Source: Verrucomicrobiia bacterium
GTDB taxonomy: Bacteria; Verrucomicrobiota; Verrucomicrobiia; Opitutales; Opitutaceae
DNA: 64,000 nucleotides
Assembly (NCBI GenBank): GCA_011525695.1
Contig: WYBX01000041.1
Location: forward strand, 107,389-171,388
Direction: 5' to 3'
Position numbers and translations under genes: made by a program. Below, one piece after another: positions 33,794 through 42,021 of this stretch. The stretch's first letter is position 1; each line of letters opens with the position of its first letter. Below the pieces are notes generated by a model. The model worked only from the letters and a program-made list of their open reading frames with translations, ran no database searches and was not told where the DNA came from.

Positions 33794-34921
33794 ATGACCG
33801 CCAAATTCGACTACACCAAGCAGGACGCCATGGCGATGCCGGTGACTCCGGTGGCGCCTGCGGACTTTGACCTCGCCCGCTACGAGGCATTCGCCGCCGG
33901 GGCCGACCGCAGCTACGCCGAGTTCGTCGGGAAGAGTGAAGGCGTGGCCGTCTGGCAGCGCGTCCGGGTGGGGGAGGTGTTTCGCGACGCCTGCCGCGAC
34001 ATGAAGCAATCGTTGCGCTGGCAGCTGGGAGGTTTGACCCGGGCCATGGATTATCTGACCGACGCCCCGGCGTATTTGGAGCCGTGGTACGGCATCGGCA
34101 CGGCGGCAGCGGCGTTCGGCGCCGAGTATGAATGGTTTCCCGGCCAGGCGCCGGCGGTGAAGCCCGCCTTTGGGTCCATGGCCGAGATTGGAGAACTTCA
34201 ACCGCGTGCGGTCGCCGACGTGCCCATTCTCCGCCAGACGCTGGAGACCATCGAGTACTTCCTGCACGAGACCAGGGGCCGCGTGCCGATGTCGTGGTGC
34301 GACATCCAGTCGCCGATCAACGTCGCCGGTGGACTGGTGGACATCACCCAGTTCCTGCTGGCTTTTCACGACGAACCGGAGCGCACAAAAGCCATCCTCT
34401 CCATTCTGGCGGATGAGGTGATTCGCTTCACCAGGATTCAGAGCGAACTCATCGGCAGCGCGCTGGCGCGGCCCGGTCATGGCTTCGCCAGCGCGCGCAC
34501 CGGCACAGGAATCGGCTTGAGCACGGACAATCTGATCATGGTTTCACCCCCGACCTATGCTGAGTTCTGCGCGGGGCACACCGCGCGGGTCGGCGCGGAG
34601 TTTGGCGGCACGGCCCTGCATTCGTGCGGCAACTGGGGGCTCTGGCTGCCGGCGGTGAAAATGATTTCGAATCTGATCATGGTAGACGGCGCCTTCAGTC
34701 CGCAGACCGATCCGGCCTACAACAAGTGCGAGGAATTCCGCGATGCGCTGGCCGGCACCGGCGTGATCCTGCATGCGCGCATCGTGGGCGACCCGGACGA
34801 AGTGCTGGCCAGGGTCAAACGGCTTTGGAAGCCCCGCGTGAAACTGATCGTTGGAATTCACGTCCAGGACGCAAAGGCCCAGCGGCAGCTTTACCATGAT
34901 ATCCACGCAGCGTGCTCGTGA
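33794..34921 (+). CDS. UroD-fold protein (uroporphyrinogen decarboxylase family)
   Basis: A 375-residue cytosolic protein of the UroD/MtaA superfamily. It carries the metal-type motif TALHSCGNWGLWLP near residue 278 and the late segment HARIVGDPDEVLARVKRLW. Members include haem-pathway decarboxylases and corrinoid methyltransferases. Position between a GH28-like gene and a hexuronate-type transporter argues for a catabolic role, perhaps O-demethylation of a methylated sugar; that is inference. The HSCG motif resembles the zinc site of methyltransferase members. It overlaps the transporter start by 26 bp. Confidence 0.75.
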   Translation: MTAKFDYTKQDAMAMPVTPVAPADFDLARYEAFAAGADRSYAEFVGKSEGVAVWQRVRVGEVFRDACRDMKQSLRWQLGGLTRAMDYLTDAPAYLEPWYGIGTAAAAFGAEYEWFPGQAPAVKPAFGSMAEIGELQPRAVADVPILRQTLETIEYFLHETRGRVPMSWCDIQSPINVAGGLVDITQFLLAFHDEPERTKAILSILADEVIRFTRIQSELIGSALARPGHGFASARTGTGIGLSTDNLIMVSPPTYAEFCAGHTARVGAEFGGTALHSCGNWGLWLPAVKMISNLIMVDGAFSPQTDPAYNKCEEFRDALAGTGVILHARIVGDPDEVLARVKRLWKPRVKLIVGIHVQDAKAQRQLYHDIHAACS

Positions 34922-36212
34922 AGAACGGGGTCTGCCTGAGCGGACATCGAATCCTGTTTCCACCCGGGCTGGCTGGTTCCGCTGGTGGATCTGTGCGCTG
35001 CTGTTTTTCGGCACCACAATCAATTATATCGATCGGCAGGTCATCGGCATCCTGAAGCCCGAGCTTTCACGCGAACTGGGTTGGTCGGAAATTGATTACG
35101 GCAACATTGTGTTCTGGTTCCAGGTCGCCTACGCCGCCGGGTACCTGGTCGCGGGCCGGATGATGGACGTGGTCGGGGTACGACTGGGCTATTCAATCGC
35201 CGTGACGCTTTGGAGCATCGCCGCCATGGCGCACGCTGCGGTACGGACGGTGGGCGGCTTCAGCCTGGTCCGCTTCGGACTGGGTCTTACCGAGGGCGGC
35301 AATTTCCCGGCGGCGATCAAGACCGTGAGCGAGTGGTTTCCGCGGCGGGAGCGGGCACTCGCCACCGGCATCTTCAACTCGGGCAGCAATGTCGGCGCCC
35401 TGATCACGCCGCTGCTGGCGCCGTGGATCGCGGTGCGCTTTGGCTGGTCGATGGCCTTCATCGTCACCGGCTCGCTCGGTTTCGTCTGGCTCGCCGTCTG
35501 GTGGTTTTCCTATTCCGATCCCGCGAAGAATCCGCGCGTCTCCCCGGCTGAACTGGCATTCATTCGCAGTGATCCCCCCGATCCGGCAGGCAAGGTCGGC
35601 TGGCTCGAACTGCTCCGCCACCGCCAGACCTGGGCGTTTGTCAGCGGGATGTTCTTCGTCGCGCCGATCTGGTGGTTCTGGCTCTTCTGGATTCCGGACT
35701 TTCTCCACAAGCAGCACGGGCTGAACCTGCTTCAACTCGGCCCGCCGCTCGTCGTCATTTACCTGATGACGGACGTGGGCAGCATTGGTGGCGGTTGGCT
35801 TTCCTCGCGGCTGATCGGGCGCGGCTGGTCGGTCAACGCTGCGCGGAAAACTGCGATGCTGGTCTGCGCGCTGTTTGTCGTGCCGGTGTTCACCGCTTCC
35901 ACTCAATCCAATTTATGGGTCGCGACGCTGCTGATCGGGCTCGCCGCCTCAGCCCACCAGGGCTTCTCCGCCAACCTCTACACGCTTGTCTCGGACACCG
36001 CCCCCCGCCATGCCGTCAGTTCGATCGTCGGAATCGGCGGGATGGCCGGTTCAATCGGCGGCATGCTCGTCGCGCAGGCGGCCGGCTACATCCTGGAATG
36101 GACCGGTGAATACCGGCTGCTGTTTGCCATGGCCTCGAGCGCCTATATAGTCGGACTGCTTATCATCCATGTCCTGAACCCGCGGCTCGAACCGATGAAG
36201 CTTTCCGGATGA
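34896..36212 (+). CDS. MFS transporter, hexuronate (ExuT)-type
   Basis: A 438-residue inner-membrane permease with 12 hydrophobic segments. The first carries GTTINYIDRQVIGILKPELS, a signature of the anion:cation symporter/ExuT branch that takes up glucuronate and galacturonate. FGLGLTEGGNFPAAIKTVSE, TGIFNSGSNVGALITP and NLYTLVSDTAPRHAVSSIVG are also family segments. The ATG lies 26 bp inside the UroD-like gene. With the GH28-like enzyme it suggests a galacturonan route. Its last 162 bp overlap the tail of the opposing nitrilase-like gene. Confidence 0.85.
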   Translation: MISTQRAREERGLPERTSNPVSTRAGWFRWWICALLFFGTTINYIDRQVIGILKPELSRELGWSEIDYGNIVFWFQVAYAAGYLVAGRMMDVVGVRLGYSIAVTLWSIAAMAHAAVRTVGGFSLVRFGLGLTEGGNFPAAIKTVSEWFPRRERALATGIFNSGSNVGALITPLLAPWIAVRFGWSMAFIVTGSLGFVWLAVWWFSYSDPAKNPRVSPAELAFIRSDPPDPAGKVGWLELLRHRQTWAFVSGMFFVAPIWWFWLFWIPDFLHKQHGLNLLQLGPPLVVIYLMTDVGSIGGGWLSSRLIGRGWSVNAARKTAMLVCALFVVPVFTASTQSNLWVATLLIGLAASAHQGFSANLYTLVSDTAPRHAVSSIVGIGGMAGSIGGMLVAQAAGYILEWTGEYRLLFAMASSAYIVGLLIIHVLNPRLEPMKLSG

Positions 36213-37175
36213 GCGCCCTCTGAAACTCCGACCCTCGTTCTCGTGGAGGCGGTGCTTTTTTGCCTCGAAGCGCCTGGCCATTTCTGCCCCGCGCCACTCG
36301 AGAAATTCCTTCTCCGCGCGATCGCGCTCGGCGATGTCTGCGGGCCTTGGCGGTGGAATCGTGATTTCGGCGAAGGTGATTCCGTCGTCGGCGCGATTGA
36401 GGCCCTCCACCCGCCCGTCGCTGACGATCAGCATTACGCCGACGTTGGCCTCCACGATCGGCAGGCCGGTTTCGCGGGCGCGGCCCAGCACGGTTTCATC
36501 CTGCGACTTGCCCTTGCTGCCGAACGCGGGAATTACGAGAAATTGAGCACCATCGAGCGCGGGAATTTTCGCCAGCGGCGGATTCCAGCGATCGTTGCAT
36601 ATCATGACTCCGCAGCGGCCGAACGGCGTGTCGAAGGCGCGGCTCCGGGACCCGACACGGTTGAACCACCAGTCGCCATGGTAGCCCTCGGCCAGGATCA
36701 TCTTGTGGTATTTTCCGCGAATCGAGCCTTCGTCGTCGATGAAGATGGCGGAGTTGAAGACATCGCGCCCGATCTTTTCGGCGAAGCCGAAAACGAGACA
36801 GAGATCCAGTTCCTGCGCCAAGCCTTGGAAGCGCCGGATCTGCGAATGGTCGATGGAAATCGCGACCTCCTGCATCCGCGCGGGCGGGATTTCGCAGGAG
36901 AGGATCTGGTTCACCACGTACCCCTCCAACACGCCTTCGGGCGCAACCGCCAGCTTCGCGCCGCCCGCAGCGGCCTGGCGGAATTTTTGCTCAAGCCGGT
37001 CGGCGTTGCCGGCGAGGTCGAGTTTCACGGGCACAAACGAAACGGCGGCGACGCGAACCCGCAGTCCCGGGGGAGGCTTCGAATCCGCCGCCGGCGCGGC
37101 GCCGGCCGGAAGGAGACTCGTCAAAAACAGCGGCACCATCGCTTGCCGCCATGAAGCGCGCAGGGTCATGTTCAT
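36051..37175 (-). CDS. Exported carbon-nitrogen hydrolase (nitrilase superfamily)
   Basis: A 374-residue amidase-fold protein with an N-terminal signal (MVPLFLTSLLPAGAAPA). The catalytic triad is visible: Glu80 in VAPEGVLEG, Lys158 in GKYHKMILAEG and Cys193 in VMICNDRW. The catalytic domain ends near residue 305. The last ~65 residues are low in hydrophobics and lie antisense to the 3' end of the MFS gene (36051-36212), so the natural stop has probably been lost and read-through adds a tail. It likely hydrolyses an amide or nitrile outside the cytoplasm; export of this family is not the common case. Confidence 0.8.
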   Translation of the reverse strand: MNMTLRASWRQAMVPLFLTSLLPAGAAPAADSKPPPGLRVRVAAVSFVPVKLDLAGNADRLEQKFRQAAAGGAKLAVAPEGVLEGYVVNQILSCEIPPARMQEVAISIDHSQIRRFQGLAQELDLCLVFGFAEKIGRDVFNSAIFIDDEGSIRGKYHKMILAEGYHGDWWFNRVGSRSRAFDTPFGRCGVMICNDRWNPPLAKIPALDGAQFLVIPAFGSKGKSQDETVLGRARETGLPIVEANVGVMLIVSDGRVEGLNRADDGITFAEITIPPPRPADIAERDRAEKEFLEWRGAEMARRFEAKKHRLHENEGRSFRGRSSGKLHRFEPRVQDMDDKQSDYIGARGHGKQQPVFTGPFQDVAGRLRDEHAAD

Positions 37176-37245
37176 GAGATGAGCAAGTGGAAAAATCTTC
37201 TAAACGCTAACCGGCATTCATCATACGTGGACTGAACTTTCGAGA

Positions 37246-37332
37246 AGCTTACTTGAAACGGCCTCACCGGCGGCCAAATTTGTCAGTGGCGTGTTCCTGG
37301 CCGTTGATGGCGGTGCCGCCGAGGCGTTCTGA
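37246..37332 (+). pseudogene. 3' fragment of a short-chain dehydrogenase gene
   Basis: One plus-strand frame reads SLLETASPAAKFVSG then VFLAVDGGAAEAF and a TGA at 37330-37332. This is the classic C-terminal end of an SDR (ASxAAxFVTGxxLxVDGG). Nothing upstream encodes the rest: the preceding DNA belongs to the nitrilase-like gene on the other strand. The fragment is about 28 codons and lies between two minus-strand genes. I take it as a deletion scar. Confidence 0.6.
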
Positions 37333-37350
37333 ACCGACAGTGATGCCGGC

Positions 37351-38994
37351 TCAAGGACCCGAAATATTCATGCGGGCGGGGGTCCAGCCTGCCTGACTGG
37401 CCATTTGCTCCCACTCGCCTACCAATGCGGTCAGGCGCTCAGGGTGGAGATGGGCGAGGTCAACGGTCTCGGCACGATCGCTCGCCAGGTCGAAGAGTTC
37501 CCATCTGCGCGCGCTGGCCCCCCATACAATCTTCCAATCGCCCTTTCGAAGCGCCCGGTTTCCCCAGACCTCCCAATAGAAGGGAACCTCCCGCGGCACG
37601 GCGGATCCTCCGCGCAGGACGGGTCCCAGATCCTCTCCTTCCATGGGCGGGACGATCAGGCCATTCCTGCGTCTGGGGTAATTGACCCCAGCGGCCTTGA
37701 GCAGGGTGGGCATGAAATCAACCACGTGTCCTGCCTGGTCGGTGATGGTTCCGGGCTGGGTCACGCCCGGCCAGCGAACAATCAGCGGCGTGCTGATGCC
37801 GCCTTCATAGGTCCACACCTTGAAACGACGGAACGGCGTATTCTGAGCCCATCCCCAGCCCGGTCCGACAAATTCATAAACCCGCGGATCACTCACCGGA
37901 CGATTTTCGTTATAGGCGCTCAGTTCTTCCACCTGATCTGGAAACCAGCTGGCACAACCTCCATTGTCCGATAGAAACAGGACGATGGTATTCCTGGCTG
38001 CCCCGGTGGCCTCCAGAGTCCCCAGCACCCGGCCGATGCCTTGATCCAGCCGGTCGACCATCGCCGCATAGACCTCCATGCGTTGCTCCTCGCGGTCGCG
38101 AGCCTCCGCCGTGAGCGCTTCCCAAACCGGGATATCGTAGTCGTAGGCGAAATCCCCGCTCCTGCGATCCGCGGCCGACAGCTTCGTGATGGCGGGATTG
38201 ATCACGCTCAACTCGATTTGTCGCTGAAACCGCTCTTCCCGCAAACGCGTGTATCCCGAGCCGTATCGGCCCTGGTACTTCCGGACATTCTCCATCGGCG
38301 CCTGGATGGGAAAGTGCGGCGCAGTATAGCTCAGATATATGAAGAAGGGCCTGTCTTTGCCCCCAAACTCCCGGATCGTTTCTATGGCCCGGTTCGAATA
38401 GGCATCGGTGGAGTAAAAATCATCCGGGAAATCCATCACCAGCTTGTCGTTGTCGAAGAAATCCTCGCGCCGTTTCGGCTCGGATTGCCTGCTCATGAAC
38501 ATGGGAACCGGTTTGCCGGGATCAAAATGATCCGAAGAACCGCCGAGAATGCCGTAATGCTCGTCAAAGCCCCGCGCCAACGGTCGGTTGCGAGCGTCGC
38601 TGCCAAGGTGCCACTTGCCGATTGCCGCGGTCGCGTAACCGGCACGTTGCAAGACCTCCGCGAGGGTGGTCATGTTGTCCTTTAGAAAACCGCCCGACGT
38701 TCGACGATTGTACAACCCGGTCATGAGGGAAACTCTCGATGTCGCACACACGGCCGCGTTGTAAAATTGGGTAAAGCGCATCCCGTCCCGCGCGAGTTGA
38801 TCCAGGTTCGGAGTGCGAATCTCCCCGCCATAGGAACCGAGGTCCGAGAATCCCAGGTCGTCCGCTAGGATGAACAGAATGTTCGGGCGTGGCGTCTCCG
38901 AGCCTCGTGACTCACCCATCCCAATAGCGGCAGCGATGGCGATCAGGGTGACAGCGCAAAACGACTGGAGCGGGCTGAGGGGAGATTTCACCAC
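37351..38994 (-). CDS. Secreted type I sulfatase with CATSR motif
   Basis: A sulfatase of about 547 residues from a GTG at 38994; the frame remains open to 39165, so the start is uncertain. The signal segment is FCAVTLIAIAAAIGMGES. The domain starts RPNILFILADDLGFSDLGSY, and the formylglycine motif is CATSR in NAAVCATSRVSLMTG. GKWHLGSDA and LFLSDNGGCASWF follow. The third motif position is Thr instead of the usual Pro or Ala, a less common variant. The C-terminus (YWEVWGNRALRKGDWKIVWG) is standard. It faces away from the nitrilase-like gene and neighbours a GntR-type regulator on the same strand. Confidence 0.85.
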   Translation of the reverse strand: MVKSPLSPLQSFCAVTLIAIAAAIGMGESRGSETPRPNILFILADDLGFSDLGSYGGEIRTPNLDQLARDGMRFTQFYNAAVCATSRVSLMTGLYNRRTSGGFLKDNMTTLAEVLQRAGYATAAIGKWHLGSDARNRPLARGFDEHYGILGGSSDHFDPGKPVPMFMSRQSEPKRREDFFDNDKLVMDFPDDFYSTDAYSNRAIETIREFGGKDRPFFIYLSYTAPHFPIQAPMENVRKYQGRYGSGYTRLREERFQRQIELSVINPAITKLSAADRRSGDFAYDYDIPVWEALTAEARDREEQRMEVYAAMVDRLDQGIGRVLGTLEATGAARNTIVLFLSDNGGCASWFPDQVEELSAYNENRPVSDPRVYEFVGPGWGWAQNTPFRRFKVWTYEGGISTPLIVRWPGVTQPGTITDQAGHVVDFMPTLLKAAGVNYPRRRNGLIVPPMEGEDLGPVLRGGSAVPREVPFYWEVWGNRALRKGDWKIVWGASARRWELFDLASDRAETVDLAHLHPERLTALVGEWEQMASQAGWTPARMNISGP

Positions 38995-39219
38995 GGCTGA
39001 TGCCACAAATTCATCGGATTGCCGCAAGAGGCAAGGCGTGGTCACATGCGGTGACCATCTCAGCAGCGGGTAAGATACTGTCAGACGCCCAAGCTGGTCG
39101 ACGAAACGCTGCGCCGGCTGCTGCCGGGGAACTGAATCCGGTGGCTGCAGTTGCGGCGATTCCACGGTGGGCCACCTCCCGCCAGAGCGCCGCCGTGAAC
39201 CGTGCGGCGGGGCTGTGGC

Positions 39220-40221
39220 TCACGCCGTCAGGCGCATGACCGGTTCGTGGGAAAGGCAGATCAGTCGGGCGGATGCCAGGCTGCCCTGCAAACGTTCACG
39301 AATGACACGGACCGCCTCGGCCACCATCGCGCCCCATGGGATCCCGATGGTCGTGAGCCGGAGCCGCTCGGCGATGGGAGCGTTGTCAAATCCCACCAGG
39401 GGCGGCGGTGGAAGCCGCCGGGCGGAGCAGACGGCAAGCACGGCTTCGGCCAGACGATCATTGCACGCGAAGATTCCCACGGGATTCGCGGCCAGGATTT
39501 CGGCGGCCTTCGCCCGGCCTCCCTCCACGAACCAGGATTTCGCATGCCGGGTAATCCTGATGCCAGCATGCTCGCGAAATCCGGCAATGCGCTGCACGCT
39601 GCGGGCGTCGTCGACCGGCCCGCCCAGCACGGCGAACCCTGTCTCATGGCCGGTGCGCTGCTTCAAGAGTTCCGCCGCACACGCTCCGCCGGAAAAATCG
39701 TCCGCCGTGACCGCGTCGATGTAGGCGCCGCCAAGCCCGACCGGGGGGCGATTGTTGAGGAGCATGGCAAACCGGCGCGCCCGCACGGCGGCCTCGACGG
39801 CAGATGGCTCCTCCCAGATTACCGGATAGTGATCCTCACGGAGCCGCAGCGATGCCCCGCGGCGAATCCAGCTGTGCTCAACCGGCACCCGCTGCTGGAC
39901 GAGCGCATCCTCGAGCCGCTGCAGCAGGTGCGCGCCGAAGCTCTCCCTGCGCCGCGCCCGGGCATGAAAGATCAGCTGGACGCCCCGCAAAGCCGGCCGC
40001 AGACCGGGCACATAAGAACCGGAGGCGGGAACCCGGCGCAGCATCCCTTCGTCATGGAGTTCCGCCAGCAGCCTGTGTGCAGTCTGATAACTGACCCCAA
40101 AGCGTTCGGCCACCGAACGGGTGGACAGGAACCGGCCGCCGGGATGGACAATCGCGTTGTTCAGACGCGCGGCGAGCGCTGCCTTCACTTCGAGAACGTG
40201 ACGGGAACGGGGGCGGGCCAT
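39220..40221 (-). CDS. GntR/LacI hybrid transcriptional regulator
   Basis: A 333-residue regulator. Residues 1-75 form a GntR winged helix (TRSVAERFGVSYQTAHRLLA, GMLRRVPASGSYVPGL). The remainder is a LacI-type sensor (GFAVLGGPVDDARSVQRIAG, GIFACNDRLAEAVLAV, VGFDNAPIAERLRLTTIG). It is divergent from the SDR-ROK-UroD-SIS-FAD operon, with an 88-bp AT-rich gap carrying repeated half-sites, and is its most likely controller. It is only distantly similar to the regulator at 25833 in the N-terminal domain. Confidence 0.85.
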   Translation of the reverse strand: MARPRSRHVLEVKAALAARLNNAIVHPGGRFLSTRSVAERFGVSYQTAHRLLAELHDEGMLRRVPASGSYVPGLRPALRGVQLIFHARARRRESFGAHLLQRLEDALVQQRVPVEHSWIRRGASLRLREDHYPVIWEEPSAVEAAVRARRFAMLLNNRPPVGLGGAYIDAVTADDFSGGACAAELLKQRTGHETGFAVLGGPVDDARSVQRIAGFREHAGIRITRHAKSWFVEGGRAKAAEILAANPVGIFACNDRLAEAVLAVCSARRLPPPPLVGFDNAPIAERLRLTTIGIPWGAMVAEAVRVIRERLQGSLASARLICLSHEPVMRLTA

Positions 40222-40309
40222 GAGGCCGCAGTCATTATCATATCAGTTAGATCGCGGATAGGTTTATTAATGATTGTATCAGCCGGCGTCTGGGTTTCAC
40301 TCCGGCCGC
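40222..40309. promoter_or_regulatory. Divergent control region with repeated half-sites
   Basis: This 88-bp gap between the regulator and the SDR operon is notably AT-rich. TCATTA (40232-40237) is inverted as TAATGA (40268-40273). TATCAG occurs twice in the same orientation (40241-40246 and 40277-40282), 36 bp apart. Spacing near whole helical turns suits an operator for the adjacent regulator. Confidence 0.5.
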
Positions 40310-41119
40310 ATGTCCGCCGCAGCCCTCGAGGGAAAGATCGTCGTCGTCATCGGCGGCACCACCGGGCTGGGGCTTTCGGCCGCGCAGGCGATGATCACGG
40401 CTGGCGCCCGCGTGGTCGTGACTGGCCGTCATGACGAGACGGTTCACGAGGCGGGACGATTGCTCGGGCCCAAGGCGGTTGCGCTTCGGTGCGATGCCAC
40501 GGATCCGAATTCGGCCGGAGCGGCAATCGCGGCCGCGCGCGAGCACTTCGGTGGATTCCACGGATTGTATCACGTTGCCGGGGGCAGCGGACGCAGCGCC
40601 GGTGACGGGCCGCTGCACGAACTCACAGACGAGGGATGGGAGGCCACGATCAGCCTCAATCTCACTTCGCTGGTGTGGTCGAACCGCGCGGCGGTGCGTC
40701 AGTTTCTTGCCCAGGGCGGAGGAGGCTCGATTCTCAACATGGGTTCGGTCCTCGGCTGGGATCCCTCGCCGCAGCACTTCGCGACCCACGCCTATGCGGC
40801 GGCGAAGTCCGCGGTCATCGGGTTCACGAAATCGATCGCGGCCTATTATGCACCCCGCGGGATCCGCGTGAATGTCCTCGCCCCGGCCCTGGTCGCGACG
40901 CCGATGGCGCAGCGTGCGGCGGGTGATGAGCGGATCCGCAAGTTCATTGCCACGAAGCAGCCGCTCGACGGCGGCCGGATCGGCCGGCCGGAGGATCTCG
41001 ATGCTGCCGTGGTGTATTTCATGGGCGATGGTGCGCGGTTCACGACCGGCCAGGTGCTCGCCATCGATGGCGGGTGGTGCGTGAGCGAGGGCCAGTTGGC
41101 GACGAGTGCTTCCCAATGA
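40310..41119 (+). CDS. Short-chain dehydrogenase/reductase
   Basis: A 269-residue SDR. Cofactor loop VIGGTTGLGLSAAQAM, catalytic serine in LNMGSVLGWD, Tyr and Lys in HAYAAAKSAV, end TTGQVLAIDGGWC. The usual NNAG is replaced by HVAGGSG. The ATG at 40310 is chosen over a TTG 36 bases upstream. It is first in a five-gene run joined by 4-14 bp overlaps, and its stop overlaps the ROK gene start (ATGA). It probably oxidises a sugar or sugar acid alcohol group. Confidence 0.85.
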   Translation: MSAAALEGKIVVVIGGTTGLGLSAAQAMITAGARVVVTGRHDETVHEAGRLLGPKAVALRCDATDPNSAGAAIAAAREHFGGFHGLYHVAGGSGRSAGDGPLHELTDEGWEATISLNLTSLVWSNRAAVRQFLAQGGGGSILNMGSVLGWDPSPQHFATHAYAAAKSAVIGFTKSIAAYYAPRGIRVNVLAPALVATPMAQRAAGDERIRKFIATKQPLDGGRIGRPEDLDAAVVYFMGDGARFTTGQVLAIDGGWCVSEGQLATSASQ

Positions 41120-42021
41120 ATGCCGTGCTCGGAATCGATCTGGGGGGAACGAATGTGAAGGGGCTTGCGCTTTCGCCAGCCAGCGAGCCGCTGGCCGAGG
41201 TGGATGAGCCCACCGGCGACGCGGGCGGCACCACGTGGCGTGATTCCGTCCGGCGGGCTGTCGCGCGGCTTGAACACGAGCTTGGCGGGCGAGCCTCGGC
41301 ACTGGGGCTGGCAGCGCCGGGACTTCCCGCGCGCGATGGCTGCAGCATTGCCCACATGCCGGGCCGGCTAGCAGGCATCGAGGGCCTGGTCTGGCGGGAT
41401 TTTCTTGGGCGCGATCATCCCGTTCCGGTGCTGAATGACGCGCAGGCGGCGCTGCTCGGCGAGACCTGGCGCGGAGCGGCGGCCGGCGCACGCGACGCGC
41501 TGCTGCTCACCCTGGGAACGGGAGTCGGCGGCGCGGCGATGGTCGATGGACGGATCCTGCAGGGACACCTGCGAAGGGCCGGGCATCTGGGGCACGTGTC
41601 GCTGGATTCGCGCGGACGGCCAGACATTGTTGGCACTCCCGGGAGCCTCGAGGATGCAATAGGCGAGTGCTCGCTCGGGCGGCGGGGAGGCGGCCGGTTT
41701 GCGAGCACGCGACAACTGGTCGAGGCGTATCGTGGCGGGGACGCCGAAGCGGCCCGCGTCTGGCTTGGCTCGATTGATGCGCTCGCCGCGGCACTGGTGT
41801 CGCTCACCAATGTGCTCGATCCTGCCATCATAGTCATCGGCGGCGGAATGATCGAAGCGGGTGACGCGCTGTTCGGTCCGCTCGAGGAGCGGTTTCGGCG
41901 ACACGAATGGCAGCCGGGCGGCAATTGCGTGCAAATCGTGCGGGCGCAGCTCGGAGCGCGGGCGGGTGCATTCGGCGCGGCGCGCCACGCGATGGATCTG
42001 GCAAAGACAGCGGCCCCATGA
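41116..42021 (+). CDS. ROK-family sugar kinase lacking the zinc-site cysteines
   Basis: A 301-residue ROK protein of kinase length, with no DNA-binding domain. ATP-site motif LGIDLGGTNVKGLAL at the N-terminus, LTLGTGVGGAAMVDG in the middle, then the GHLGH histidine. ROK kinases normally follow this with a Cys-rich zinc motif (CxCGxxGC). Here the aligned segment reads DSRGRPDIVGTPGSLED with no cysteine. The fold may be stabilised without zinc or activity may be altered. ROK kinases phosphorylate glucose, N-acetylglucosamine, N-acetylmannosamine or fructose. It overlaps both neighbours by 4 bp. Confidence 0.85.
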   Translation: MNAVLGIDLGGTNVKGLALSPASEPLAEVDEPTGDAGGTTWRDSVRRAVARLEHELGGRASALGLAAPGLPARDGCSIAHMPGRLAGIEGLVWRDFLGRDHPVPVLNDAQAALLGETWRGAAAGARDALLLTLGTGVGGAAMVDGRILQGHLRRAGHLGHVSLDSRGRPDIVGTPGSLEDAIGECSLGRRGGGRFASTRQLVEAYRGGDAEAARVWLGSIDALAAALVSLTNVLDPAIIVIGGGMIEAGDALFGPLEERFRRHEWQPGGNCVQIVRAQLGARAGAFGAARHAMDLAKTAAP

